37,331 bases of DNA, taken from contig JAKSOU010000025.1 of the NCBI GenBank assembly GCA_024405435.1, positions 1 through 37,331 of the forward strand, read 5' to 3'. This DNA comes from Akkermansia sp. Lineage in GTDB: Bacteria; Verrucomicrobiota; Verrucomicrobiia; Verrucomicrobiales; Akkermansiaceae. This document shows, piece by piece, positions 7,718 to 15,638 of the stretch (position 1 is its first letter; the number at the start of each line of letters is the position of its first letter). The notes beneath the pieces are model-generated. The model saw only the letters and a list, made by a program, of their open reading frames with translations, did not search any database and was not told the origin of the DNA. Position numbers and translations under genes: made by a program.

Positions 7718-8416
7718 TCAGTACGGGCACTGGCGCAGCATGCGGTAGTTGAACACCGCCAGCACGCCCATGAGGAAGCACATCAGCCACGCCCCCAGCA
7801 CCAGGAAGAACAGCGTGAGCACCAGCGCCGCGCTGAAGCTGATGGTGTGCATCATCCGCGGGGAGCGCATCAGCCCCTGCATGATCTGCCCGCCGTCCAG
7901 CGGAAACACAGGCAGCAGGTTGAGCACCGTCCACCAGAAGGATATCTCTATGGTGAACACAAAGAAGTAGATGGCCATGGCCGGGTAGCCCTCCAGAAGC
8001 TCCATCGGCAGGCGCCCCCACATGAAATTCAGCGCCAGCACCCCGCCCACCGACAGGTCCCCCACGTACACCCCCAGCAACAGCGTGGCCAGCAGGCCCA
8101 CCGAAAGGGATGCCAGCGGACCCGCCGCCGTCATCACGATGCCCTGCGTGCGGGTGAGGCGGGCGTCCATGTTGGTGCAGTCGCCGCCCAGCCAGGCCAG
8201 GTGAATCTCCGGGTGCCCGCCGCCGAGCCTGCGGCCCACCAGGGCGTGCCCCATCTCGTGCGCCAGCAGGCAGATGAAGCCCGCCACCACAAACAGCGCC
8301 ACTCCCAGCAAATCCCCCACGTGCGCAATGTTGAATCCGCCGCCCAGCAAGGCCAGCGTGATCCACAGCGTGGGGTGGATGCCCACGGGCACCCCTAGGA
8401 GAGAGAAGCGTATCAT
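7718..8416 (-). CDS. M50-family membrane zinc metalloprotease (site-2 protease)
   Basis: A 232-residue polytopic intramembrane protease. The zinc site is HEMGH (His53, Glu54, His57) in the second hydrophobic segment, and the third ligand is in NLLPVFPLDGG (Asp174). A conserved MTAAGPLAS segment lies around residue 95. It has about six hydrophobic segments and no PDZ or CBS domain, so it belongs to the compact rhomboid-sized M50 group rather than RseP. Substrates may be membrane-bound anti-sigma factors or signal peptides, but nothing nearby identifies one. The ATG at 8416 is chosen over a non-ATG start at 8452, because a promoter -10 box lies directly upstream. Confidence 0.88.
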   Translation of the reverse strand: MIRFSLLGVPVGIHPTLWITLALLGGGFNIAHVGDLLGVALFVVAGFICLLAHEMGHALVGRRLGGGHPEIHLAWLGGDCTNMDARLTRTQGIVMTAAGPLASLSVGLLATLLLGVYVGDLSVGGVLALNFMWGRLPMELLEGYPAMAIYFFVFTIEISFWWTVLNLLPVFPLDGGQIMQGLMRSPRMMHTISFSAALVLTLFFLVLGAWLMCFLMGVLAVFNYRMLRQCPY

Positions 8417-8424
8417 CTTCCCGT

Positions 8425-8452
8425 ATTGTAGGCGGTGCCGGGGGAGCCGCAA
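8425..8452 (-). promoter_or_regulatory. M50 protease promoter, leaderless geometry
   Basis: Minus strand TTGCGG (8447-8452), 16-bp spacer, TACAAT (8425-8430). The ATG at 8416 follows the -10 box after 8 nt. Confidence 0.72.
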
Positions 8453-8566
8453 GCCCGCAGGGCGGCATGCGCGCCATCATGACATACAAATGTGCGCGCC
8501 CCCGCGCCGAATTCCCGCCCCGCGCCCCTTTTCGTGTGGCAAACCGCCAGCTTGTGTGGTAGGATT

Positions 8567-8595
8567 TTGAACGGAAAGGTCTATTTTGTTATCAG
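8567..8595 (+). promoter_or_regulatory. Possible promoter of the envelope-folding block
   Basis: TTGAAC (8567-8572), 17-bp spacer, TATCAG (8590-8595), then 10 nt to the ATG at 8606. The -10 match is imperfect, but the geometry repeats that of other genes in the window. Confidence 0.45.
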
Positions 8596-8605
8596 ACATT
8601 CAGCA

Positions 8606-9616
8606 ATGAAAACAATCGGAATCATTCCCGCCCTGTTGGCCCTGGCCGCACCCGCCGCCTGGGCAGATATCACCGTGCCCGCGCCTTCCGTGGCCGCACC
8701 CGTCGGCAACTGCGACCTCCTGGCCGCCAACACCGTGCGCGCCGCCCTGCGCGACGTGCGCGACATCACCACGCAATCGCTGGAGCAGGACCAGCCCGTC
8801 ACCACCAAGGTGGCGGTGTTCGAGGTGATCGAGAACCTGGCCTACAAGAAGTACGTGCGCTACGGCGACGGCCGCCTGGAGCCCGGTGCGCGTTTCACGG
8901 TGGAGCTGCGCAAGGACATCCCCGGCCAGCCCGCCGCGATTGCGGATGAGATTTCCCAGATGAAGCAGGGCGAGGAGGCCGTGCTCAAGATGGACCACCT
9001 CTACATGCTCGGCCAGGCCGGGAGCGACCCCGTGCGCGCCTGCAGCCGCATTGCCCGCAGCGGCGCGGATGCCCCCGCACCCGTGCAGCCCGCCCCGCAA
9101 GAGGGCCAAGCCCCCCAGGGCAACGCGACCGCGCAGCAGCAGGGCGATGCCTCCGTGCCCACCACCGCAGCACCCCTCGGCAGTGGCGGCGGCGGCCGCG
9201 TGCCCGTCCTGCCGCCGGATGACGATGACGAGGACGACCCGCTCGGCATGGGCTCCGGCATGGGTGCCGTGGTGAATTCCCTGCTGCAGGGCGGCATGCC
9301 CGGCGGTAGCGGCGGCAGCTCCTTCCAGATATCCTTCGGCGGCGGCAACGGCGCCAACGTGCAGAGCACCCAGGTGATGCAGCAGTACGATTCCCGCACC
9401 GGCAAGATGGTGAAGCGCATGTTCATCAACGGCGTGGAGGTGGACCCCGAAACCCGCCAGCCTCTCCAGCCCGCCCAGCCGGCCCAGCCCGCACAGGCAA
9501 AGCCGGACGACAAGGGCCAGACCGCGCCCGACAGCGACACCATCCTGGAGCAGCCCAAGCCGGCCGCCGCCCCCGCCAACGACAAGCCCGCCATCTCCGC
9601 GGAGGACAGCTTCTAA
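8606..9616 (+). CDS. Unrecognised secreted protein with low-complexity linkers
   Basis: A 336-residue protein with a Sec signal peptide (MKTIGIIPALLALAAPAAWA). Residues ~20-150 form a compact domain with no motif I can name. After that the chain is low complexity: Pro/Gln-rich linkers, an acidic DDDDEDD patch, a Gly/Ser-rich stretch (GGMPGGSGGSS), a short ordered segment (QQYDSRTGKMVKRMFINGVEVDP) and a QPAQPAQPAQ repeat. The start at 8606 follows a promoter-like sequence and gives a clean signal peptide. It sits 18 nt upstream of the FKBP gene and is probably cotranscribed, hinting at a periplasmic or outer-membrane role. No enzymatic function is evident. Confidence 0.75.
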   Translation: MKTIGIIPALLALAAPAAWADITVPAPSVAAPVGNCDLLAANTVRAALRDVRDITTQSLEQDQPVTTKVAVFEVIENLAYKKYVRYGDGRLEPGARFTVELRKDIPGQPAAIADEISQMKQGEEAVLKMDHLYMLGQAGSDPVRACSRIARSGADAPAPVQPAPQEGQAPQGNATAQQQGDASVPTTAAPLGSGGGGRVPVLPPDDDDEDDPLGMGSGMGAVVNSLLQGGMPGGSGGSSFQISFGGGNGANVQSTQVMQQYDSRTGKMVKRMFINGVEVDPETRQPLQPAQPAQPAQAKPDDKGQTAPDSDTILEQPKPAAAPANDKPAISAEDSF

Positions 9617-9634
9617 CCACCTTCCCTTACTATT

Positions 9635-10465
9635 ATGAAGACCAAGTACGCAATGATACTGGCAGGGCTGGCCGCCATGGCTACAGCCACCGCACAAGAC
9701 AAACCCGCAGCTCCCGCGGCCCCCGCCGCACCCGCCGCGCAACCCGCCGCCCCCTCCGTCTCCCCGGAGCAGGTGAAGAAGGCCCTCTCCTACATCGTGG
9801 GCTACAAGACCGCACAGGAATTCTCCGCCGCCGCACCCGGCATTGTGGTGGAGGACTTCGACGACGCCACGCTCCTCCAGGCTTTCAAGGAGGGCATCCA
9901 GGGCAAGAAGCCCACGCTCTCGGAGGACGACCTGCGCGCCGCCATGATGGCCTTCCAGCAGACCCTGCAGGAGCGCCAGGCCAAGGTGGCCGAGGAAAAC
10001 GGCAAGAAGGGCGAGGCCTTCATGGCTGAATTCGCCAAGAAGGACGGCGTGGTCAAGACCGATTCCGGCCTCATGTACCGCGTCATCACCAAGGGCGAGG
10101 GCAAGAAGTACGACCCCAAGGAGCACGGCGAGTACGCCGTGGCCATGGTCAAGTACCGCGGCACCCACACCGACGGCTCTGAGTTCGACTCCAGCGAGGA
10201 ACCCGTGGAGATGCCGCTGGAGGGCGTGGTGCCCGGCTTCAGCGAGGCGCTCAAGCTCATGCCCGTGGGCTCCAAGTGGGAAATCGCCATCCCCGGCAAG
10301 CTTGCCTACGGCCCCGAGGGCCGCGGCCCCATCGGCCCCAACGAGACCTTGATTTTCACCCTGGAGGTGACCGATATCCAGAAGGGCCAGGCCCCCGCCA
10401 TGCCCATCCAGCTCACCCCGGAGATGCTTCAGCAGATGCAGCAGCAGGGCATGCCCACCGAATAA
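9635..10465 (+). CDS. Periplasmic FKBP-type peptidyl-prolyl isomerase
   Basis: A 276-residue FkpA/Mip-like folding factor catalysing proline cis-trans isomerisation in the periplasm. A signal peptide (~1-20) is followed by an Ala/Pro linker of PAAPAAPAA type. The helical N-terminal dimerisation region (~42-135) includes KKALSYIVGYKTAQEF. The C-terminal FKBP domain (~145-250) contains VKYRGTHTDGSEFDSS, VVPGFSEALKLMPVGSKWEIAIP and the closing TLIFTLEVTDI. A Met/Gln-rich tail (EMLQQMQQQGM) ends the protein. Its position directly before a BamD-like lipoprotein and LptE suggests a role in folding outer-membrane proteins. No Shine-Dalgarno sequence precedes the ATG. Confidence 0.92.
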   Translation: MKTKYAMILAGLAAMATATAQDKPAAPAAPAAPAAQPAAPSVSPEQVKKALSYIVGYKTAQEFSAAAPGIVVEDFDDATLLQAFKEGIQGKKPTLSEDDLRAAMMAFQQTLQERQAKVAEENGKKGEAFMAEFAKKDGVVKTDSGLMYRVITKGEGKKYDPKEHGEYAVAMVKYRGTHTDGSEFDSSEEPVEMPLEGVVPGFSEALKLMPVGSKWEIAIPGKLAYGPEGRGPIGPNETLIFTLEVTDIQKGQAPAMPIQLTPEMLQQMQQQGMPTE

Positions 10466-10499
10466 CGGCCTGGCACCTTCCATCAATCCAAGAACATTC

Positions 10500-10530
10500 C
10501 GCCCCGCCCGGTGAACCGCCGGACGGGGCG
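10500..10530 (+). terminator. GC-rich hairpin after the FKBP gene
   Basis: A 12-bp stem with one mismatch (10500-10511 pairing with 10519-10530) and a 7-nt loop, about 35 bp after the FKBP stop codon. There is no T-run, so it may be a processing or pausing structure rather than a classical terminator. Confidence 0.5.
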
Positions 10531-10580
10531 CTTGCGTGTGCGACCGCAGGCGTGCATGCCGCAGAGCCAGCATTTCCCGC

Positions 10581-10609
10581 TTGCGGTGCGTGTGCGGGCG
10601 TGGTATGCT
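10581..10609 (+). promoter_or_regulatory. BamD-like gene promoter, leaderless geometry
   Basis: TTGCGG (10581-10586), 17-bp spacer, TATGCT (10604-10609), then 8 nt to the ATG at 10618. Confidence 0.72.
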
Positions 10610-10617
10610 GTGCGCGT

Positions 10618-11577
10618 ATGAAGAGAACGTTAATGTTCGCGTGTATGGGAGCGGCCGCCGTGCTGGCGCTGCCGATGTGCCAACAGTTCGACGGAGCGAT
10701 TCCGGCGGGAATGGTGAAGGCCGTGGACGCCGAGGCGGATGCCATGATCGCCCAGGCGGAGCAGTACGGCCGCCAGGGCAATGTCGGCAAGGAAATCAAG
10801 CTGCTCGAGAAGGTGGCCACGCAGCACCAGGTGGCGCCCAACGCAGACAGGGCGCGCTTCATGCTGGGCCAGGCGTACGAGGCTAAGGGCGACTACCGCG
10901 AGGCCTTCAAGCAGTACAGCCGCCTGATAGAGCGCTACCCGCAGAGCGCCCTCTACCGCGATGCCCTCAACCGCCAGCTCTCCATGGCCATGCGCGGCGC
11001 GCAGGGCAAGCTCATCGTTCCCGTCCTCTGGGGCGCCTGGCATTCCAATATGGAATCCGACAAGGTGGTGGAGTGGCTCCGCTTCATCATCGACAAGGCG
11101 CCGTACAACGACATGTCGGCCACGGCGGCCTCCCTGCTGGGCAAGTTCCTGGTGGAGAAGGAGCGCTACGAGGAGGCGCGCATGGAGTACGCCCGCCTGG
11201 TGGAGAAGTACCCCGACAGCCCGTACGCGCCGGAGGCGCAGCTGATGGTGGCGCAGCTGTGGGCCACCAGCCGCACCCGCGGCGAAAACACCCTGGTGAA
11301 CCTCACCAACGCCCGCGAGGCATACGAGGAGTTCAGCCTGCGCTTCCCCCACCACAAGGATGCCCACAAGGCACTGGCACAGGCTTCCAACATGAACCGC
11401 CTGCTGGTGCAGCAGGAGCTTGAGGTGGGCAAGTACTACCTCTACCGTTCCAACGAGTACCTGTCCGCCGTGTTCTGCTTCCAGGATGTCATCCGCCAGA
11501 AATCCGTGAACCCGGAGGCCGCGGCGGAGGCCGCGCAGCTGCTGGCCAAGGCCCGCGCGGCCGCCGGAATCAAGTAA
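10618..11577 (+). CDS. BamD/YfiO-like TPR outer-membrane assembly lipoprotein
   Basis: A 319-residue protein. The N-terminal signal ends near LALPMCQQF, which is only a rough lipobox (Met before Cys). TPR helices fill the rest: a pattern such as RARFMLGQAYEAKGDYREAF, then KQYSRLIERYPQSALY, then ARMEYARLVEKYPDSPYAPEA, all typical of the BamD/YbgF type. BamD is the essential TPR lipoprotein of the beta-barrel assembly machine. This protein is longer than E. coli BamD, so a related TPR lipoprotein is possible. It is followed 14 nt later by lptE, which supports an outer-membrane biogenesis role. The start is fixed by the promoter just upstream. Confidence 0.75.
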   Translation: MKRTLMFACMGAAAVLALPMCQQFDGAIPAGMVKAVDAEADAMIAQAEQYGRQGNVGKEIKLLEKVATQHQVAPNADRARFMLGQAYEAKGDYREAFKQYSRLIERYPQSALYRDALNRQLSMAMRGAQGKLIVPVLWGAWHSNMESDKVVEWLRFIIDKAPYNDMSATAASLLGKFLVEKERYEEARMEYARLVEKYPDSPYAPEAQLMVAQLWATSRTRGENTLVNLTNAREAYEEFSLRFPHHKDAHKALAQASNMNRLLVQQELEVGKYYLYRSNEYLSAVFCFQDVIRQKSVNPEAAAEAAQLLAKARAAAGIK

Positions 11578-11591
11578 CCACGCTCCACTCC

Positions 11592-12107
11592 ATGTGCAAG
11601 CCGCTGCAAGCACTCGCCCTCCTTCTCGCCGGCCTTTCGGCAGCCTCCTGCGGCTACCGCCTGGACGGCGCGCTCAACCCCGCGATGAAGGACGCGCACA
11701 GCTATGCCGTGGACATGTTCCAGAACAGCTCCTTCCACCCGGAGGCCGGATTGATGGTGACCACCGCCCTCACCGACCGCCTGGAGCGCTCCGGCACCAT
11801 GCGCCTGCGCCCCCGCGGCCAGGCGGACTGCACCATCAGCGGCCGCGTGACCGGCGTCACCCGCAATCCCCTGCGCGCCAGCACGCGGGACAGCCTCATC
11901 AGCTCGGAAATCGGCCTCACCATCAACGTGGAGTACACGGTGCTGGACAACCGCACCGGCAAGGAAATCGTCAAGGGCCACGTCTCCGGCCAGGCCAGCT
12001 TCTTCAACAACGATCTGGGCAGCGTGCAGACCGCCGAGCAGAACGCCGTGTCCTACGCCGCGCGCCAGGCGGCGGACGACATCGTGACCGACCTCACGCT
12101 GCCATGA
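11592..12107 (+). CDS. lptE: LPS-assembly lipoprotein LptE-like
   Basis: A 171-residue lipoprotein. The signal peptide ends in lipobox SAASC, giving mature CGYRLDGA, the hallmark start of LptE (RlpB) proteins. In that family LptE plugs the LptD barrel that inserts lipopolysaccharide into the outer membrane. The remainder has the alternating beta/alpha pattern of the fold, with NSSFHPEAGLMVTTALTDRL near the N-terminus. It begins 14 nt after the BamD-like gene and its stop overlaps the rsmI start (ATGA), so the three are cotranscribed. Sequence similarity in this family is low, so the call rests on the N-terminal signature, size and context. Confidence 0.78.
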   Translation: MCKPLQALALLLAGLSAASCGYRLDGALNPAMKDAHSYAVDMFQNSSFHPEAGLMVTTALTDRLERSGTMRLRPRGQADCTISGRVTGVTRNPLRASTRDSLISSEIGLTINVEYTVLDNRTGKEIVKGHVSGQASFFNNDLGSVQTAEQNAVSYAARQAADDIVTDLTLP

Positions 12108-12793
12108 TAGAGTACCCGGTGAGCTTTGTGGGGCTGCCCATAGGCAACCGCGAGGACATCACGCGCCGCGCGCTGGAGGTGCTGCAGGGGGTGGATTGCA
12201 TCTGCTGCGAGGACACGCGCAACACGGGCATGTTGCTGAACCACTACGGCATATCAAAGCCGCTGCTCAGCCTGCATGAGCACAACGAGGCGCAGCGCGC
12301 GCCGGAGGTGGTCGCGCGCGCCCAAGCGGGCGAGCGTTTCGCCGTGGTCACGGATGCCGGCATGCCCGGCGTGAGCGATCCCGGCTACCGGCTCATCCAG
12401 GAGCTCAAGAAGAGCGGCGTGGCGTTCACCGTGCTCCCCGGCCCCTCCGCCGTGGTCACCGCGCTGGTGGGCTCCGGCCTGCCGAGCGACGCCTTTTTCT
12501 TCGGCGGGTTCCTGCCGGTGAAATCCGGGCGCAAGGCCGCGGTGCTGCAAGCCGCCGTGCAGGCGGACCACACCGGCATCTTCTACGAATCCCCCTTCCG
12601 CATCGTCAAGACCATGCAGGCCCTGGCGGAAATCGACCCTGAGGTGCCCGTGTGCGTGGCGCGGGAGCTCACCAAGGTGTACGAGACCTACCACCGCGGC
12701 ACCGCGGCAGGGTTGCTGGCGGAGTTCACCGCGCATCCCCCCAAGGGCGAGATGGTGCTGCTCATCGGCGGGCAAAACGCCCCCCGCGCGTGA
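12104..12793 (+). CDS. rsmI: 16S rRNA C1402 2'-O-methyltransferase RsmI
   Basis: A 229-residue SAM-dependent tetrapyrrole-methylase-fold enzyme that 2'-O-methylates C1402 of 16S rRNA. Characteristic motifs are FVGLPIGNREDITRRALEVL, CEDTRNTGMLLNHY, SDPGYRLI within the TDAGMPGVSDPG loop, VLPGPSAVVTAL and FYESPFRI. It is shorter than E. coli RsmI (about 286 residues): the C-terminal end stops soon after KGEMVLLIGG, so the extra C-terminal domain is absent. Its start codon overlaps the lptE stop by 4 nt, so translational coupling is likely. It converges on the RluD gene 8 bp away. Confidence 0.92.
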   Translation: MIEYPVSFVGLPIGNREDITRRALEVLQGVDCICCEDTRNTGMLLNHYGISKPLLSLHEHNEAQRAPEVVARAQAGERFAVVTDAGMPGVSDPGYRLIQELKKSGVAFTVLPGPSAVVTALVGSGLPSDAFFFGGFLPVKSGRKAAVLQAAVQADHTGIFYESPFRIVKTMQALAEIDPEVPVCVARELTKVYETYHRGTAAGLLAEFTAHPPKGEMVLLIGGQNAPRA

Positions 12794-12801
12794 CGTCGGT
12801 G

Positions 12802-13782
12802 TCAATCCTCGTCCTCGTCCGGTAGGTCCGCGCATTCCGCGGCGTGCGCGGGGGCCGACATGTCGGGCTGCGGGAGCTGCAAATCAATCAGCCAGGGCTG
12901 GTACTCCTGCGGGATGGGCGCGGCAACGGCAATGCGCGCGCCGCTCTGCGGGTGGTTGAAGGCCAGCCGCCAGGCGTGGAGCATCAGGCGCCCCGGCTTG
13001 GCTTTCTGGCGTTGCGGGTGGGCGTAGATGCAATCCCCCACCAGAGGGTGGCCCAGGTGCAGCATGTGCACGCGTATCTGGTGCGTGCGGCCCGTGTGCA
13101 GCGTGCACATCACCAGGGTGGAATCCGTGGAGGCGTCATAGCGCAGCACGCGCCAATCCGTGATGGCGGGCTTGCCGCTGCCGGGGTTCACCACGCACAT
13201 CTTCATGCGGTTGACGGGGTGGCGGCCGATGTTGGTGAAGACGGTTCCCTCGTCCTCCTTTGGCCGACCCTGCACGATGGCGAGGTAGACCTTGGAGGTG
13301 ATGCGGCGCGCAAACTGCGTGGTGAGCGAAAGGTGCGCGGCATCGTTCTTGGCCACCACGATGCAGCCGCTCGTGTCCTTGTCCAGCCGGTGCACGATGC
13401 CCGGCCGTTCCACGCCGCCGATGCCCGACAAATCACCGCAGTGGAACAGCACGGCGTTCACCAGCGTGCCGTCCGGGTTGCCCGCGGCGGGATGCACCAC
13501 CATGCCGCTCTCCTTGTCGATGACGATGACGTCCGCGTCCTCGTACAGCACGGAGATGGGGATGTCCTGCGGCTGCGCCTCCGCGGCGGCGGGCTCCGGT
13601 ATGGTGACCTCGATGCGCATGCCGCGCTCCACTGGGGTCTTGGGCTTGGCGGGCTTGCCGTTCACCAGAATGTCCCCGCTCTTGAGCAGGGCCTGGATGC
13701 GTGCGCGGGAAAGCTCCGGCAGCTGCCCGGCCAGGTACTGGTCGAGCCGCGCGCCGCTGCTGTCCTCCGCCACAATGACCAT
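12802..13782 (-). CDS. RluA/RluD-family 23S rRNA pseudouridine synthase
   Basis: A 326-residue enzyme that isomerises uridine to pseudouridine in rRNA. An N-terminal S4 RNA-binding domain (residues ~10-60, LSRARIQALLKSGDILVNG) is followed by the catalytic domain with VHRLDKDTSGCIVVAKN (catalytic Asp134) and the late RTHQIRVHMLHLGHPLVGD motif. The tail ends in acidic DLPDEDED. This is the RluD arrangement, but RluC and other RluA members cannot be excluded. The ATG lies 3 nt after the stop of the Nif3-like gene, as third member of the hprK operon. Confidence is high for family, moderate for exact target. Confidence 0.9.
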   Translation of the reverse strand: MVIVAEDSSGARLDQYLAGQLPELSRARIQALLKSGDILVNGKPAKPKTPVERGMRIEVTIPEPAAAEAQPQDIPISVLYEDADVIVIDKESGMVVHPAAGNPDGTLVNAVLFHCGDLSGIGGVERPGIVHRLDKDTSGCIVVAKNDAAHLSLTTQFARRITSKVYLAIVQGRPKEDEGTVFTNIGRHPVNRMKMCVVNPGSGKPAITDWRVLRYDASTDSTLVMCTLHTGRTHQIRVHMLHLGHPLVGDCIYAHPQRQKAKPGRLMLHAWRLAFNHPQSGARIAVAAPIPQEYQPWLIDLQLPQPDMSAPAHAAECADLPDEDED

Positions 13783-13785
13783 GCG

Positions 13786-14544
13786 CTACATGCCAGTTGG
13801 ATTGTCGATGAACACGGTTGGCAGGCCGAAACGCTCATGCAGCAGGGCGCCGAGCGACTTCACGCCGAAGGTCTCCGTGGCGTAGTGGCCCGCGAAGAGC
13901 ATGTTGATGCCCATGTCCCGCGCGGCGTTGGAGACCCAGTGGTTCTCCTCGCCCGTGAGGTAGGTGGAGTAGCCCTTCTCCTGCACCTGATAGATTTCCT
14001 CCCCCGCGCCGCCGCTGCACACCACGATGCGCCCGGCGGGGGCGGTGGGGTTGTGGACGATGCCCGTGACCTCCGCGCCCGTGAGCGCGGCGTATGCCTC
14101 TCGCAGCTCGCCCACCGTGCCGTGGTAGGTGCCCGCCAGGCCGATGGTGGTGCCGTGGTAGTCTATTTCCGGCGTGATGTCCGTGAGCCCCAGCCCGCGC
14201 GCGATTCCGGCGTTGTTGCCGAGCTCCGGGTGCAAATCCAGCGGCAGGTGCGCGGCGTAGATGGCCAGGTTCGCCTTGAACGCGGCCTCCACCTTGGCCT
14301 TCCACCAGCCCGTGAGCGGACGCAGCCCGCTCCAGAAGATGCCGTGGTGCAGGATCAGCAAATCCGCGCCCGCGGCAATGGCGTCGTCGATGGTGCGCTG
14401 CGAGCCGTCCACGGCGAGCGCCACCTTGGTGACGCGGCCGTTGTTCTCCACCTGCAGGCCGTTGAGGGCCACGGGCGCATCATGGATTTCCGCAATGCGC
14501 AGGGTGGTGTCCAGAAGGGATACGATATCGTTGAGCGGGGTCAT
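13786..14544 (-). CDS. Nif3-like dinuclear metal-centre protein
   Basis: A 252-residue member of the DUF34/Nif3/YbgI family, toroidal hexamers that bind two metal ions. Visible are the N-terminal NGLQVENNGRVTKVALAVDGS, the metal-binding ILHHGIFWSG, the middle DLHPELGNNAGIARGLGL and the C-terminal FAGHYATETFGVKSL with His and Glu ligands. The biochemical function is unsettled; a role in cofactor repair (such as GTP cyclohydrolase-like or NAD-related chemistry) has been proposed for the family. The start overlaps the hprK stop (ATGA). It lies between hprK and the pseudouridine synthase gene in a tight operon. Confidence 0.9.
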   Translation of the reverse strand: MTPLNDIVSLLDTTLRIAEIHDAPVALNGLQVENNGRVTKVALAVDGSQRTIDDAIAAGADLLILHHGIFWSGLRPLTGWWKAKVEAAFKANLAIYAAHLPLDLHPELGNNAGIARGLGLTDITPEIDYHGTTIGLAGTYHGTVGELREAYAALTGAEVTGIVHNPTAPAGRIVVCSGGAGEEIYQVQEKGYSTYLTGEENHWVSNAARDMGINMLFAGHYATETFGVKSLGALLHERFGLPTVFIDNPTGM

Positions 14545-15515
14545 GGCTGGTGCGGGGGTTGTGAGTTGCGCTGGATTTCCAGGTTGAGGCGGCGGTTGAA
14601 CTCGCCCGCCATGTCGTACCCGCTGCCGCGCAGGTAGCGCCCCAGGGCCGCCACCTCCACCAGGCGGGACATATCGCGGCCCGGCGCCACCGGCAGGTTC
14701 AGGTGCTCCACCTCCAGGCCCAGGATGGTGGTGGTCTGGTGGTCCAGCCCCAGGCGCTCCAGCTCGGTCTGCTGGCCGTTGAAGAGGTTGATGACGAGGT
14801 CCACGCGCTTGTCGTTCCTGAAGGCTTTCAAGCCGAAAAGGTTGGTGACGTTGATGATGCCGAGCCCGCGGATTTCAATATAGCCGCGGCTGAGCTTGGG
14901 TGAGGTTGCCATGAGCTCGCCGCTGCTGTTGCGCACGCGCACCATGTCGTCCGCCACCAGGGAGGAGCCGCGCTCCACCAGGCCGAGCGTGATCTCGCTC
15001 TTGCCGATGCCGCTCTCCCCCGTCAGCAGCACCCCCACGCCGCGCACGTCCACCATGCAGCCGTGTATGGTCACGCTGTCCGCAAACTCGTTTTCCAGGA
15101 TGATGGTGGCGCGGTTCACCAGCGTGGTGGTGCGCAGGTTGGAGCTGAACACCGACACCCGGTACTCGTCCGCCATGTTCAGCAGGTCCGGCGGCACCTC
15201 GTTGCCCAGGGAGAAGACGATGCACGGGATGTCCTTCTTGAGCAGCAGCTCCAGGCGCGCGCGGCGCTCCTCGCCCTCCAGCTGCGCCATGTACGCCACC
15301 TCCGCCGCGCCGAACACCTGCACGCGCTCATGAGCAAAGTACCCGAAATACCCCGCCAGCGCCAGCCCCGGCCGGTTCAGCGTGGGTTGCAGGATGGGCC
15401 GCGTCATCCCCAGCGGGCTGTTGAGCAGCTGCAGCTCCAGCGTGTTGCGGTACGTCTCGTAGAACCGCGCCACGCTGATGGATTCCACTTTCTTGACGAT
15501 GGGTTCCTTCATCAT
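14541..15515 (-). CDS. hprK: HPr kinase/phosphorylase
   Basis: A 324-residue bifunctional enzyme that phosphorylates HPr on a regulatory serine and reverses this, linking carbon status to regulation. Motifs in order: conserved His151 in TIHGCMVDVRGVGVLL, P-loop GESGIGKSE (166-174), VADDMVRV with catalytic Asp (~189), and the family signature EIRGLGIINVTNLFG (214-228). In many Gram-negatives hprK works with a partial PTS rather than sugar import; no ptsH is visible here. It is the first gene of the hprK/nif3/rluD operon and has its own near-leaderless promoter, divergent from the acyl-synthetase gene. ATG codons at 15515 and 15512 are both possible starts. Confidence 0.95.
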   Translation of the reverse strand: MMKEPIVKKVESISVARFYETYRNTLELQLLNSPLGMTRPILQPTLNRPGLALAGYFGYFAHERVQVFGAAEVAYMAQLEGEERRARLELLLKKDIPCIVFSLGNEVPPDLLNMADEYRVSVFSSNLRTTTLVNRATIILENEFADSVTIHGCMVDVRGVGVLLTGESGIGKSEITLGLVERGSSLVADDMVRVRNSSGELMATSPKLSRGYIEIRGLGIINVTNLFGLKAFRNDKRVDLVINLFNGQQTELERLGLDHQTTTILGLEVEHLNLPVAPGRDMSRLVEVAALGRYLRGSGYDMAGEFNRRLNLEIQRNSQPPHQP

Positions 15516-15526
15516 GTCCAGTCTCC

Positions 15527-15555
15527 ATTCTACACCATGCGCGGCCCGGGCGCAA
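15527..15555 (-). promoter_or_regulatory. hprK promoter, near-leaderless
   Basis: Minus strand TTGCGC (15550-15555), 17-bp spacer, TAGAAT (15527-15532), then 11 nt to the ATG at 15515 (14 nt to the ATG at 15512). Confidence 0.7.
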
Positions 15556-15600
15556 TGTCATAGTGAAAGTGACGCCTGAATAGCGGATTTCTGTGCCACC

Positions 15601-15628
15601 TTGACAAAATGCCAGGGTATGGTACACT
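15601..15628 (+). promoter_or_regulatory. Acyl-synthetase promoter, near-leaderless
   Basis: Perfect TTGACA (15601-15606), 16-bp spacer, TACACT (15623-15628), then 10 nt to the ATG at 15639. The in-frame ATG at 15609 lies inside the promoter and is therefore rejected as start. Confidence 0.75.
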
Positions 15629-15638
15629 TTTTGGTGCT

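Noticed and set aside
8600..10573. A 657-codon minus-strand open frame
   Set aside because: Antisense shadow of the secreted protein and FKBP genes; Gly/His/Leu-rich without domains.
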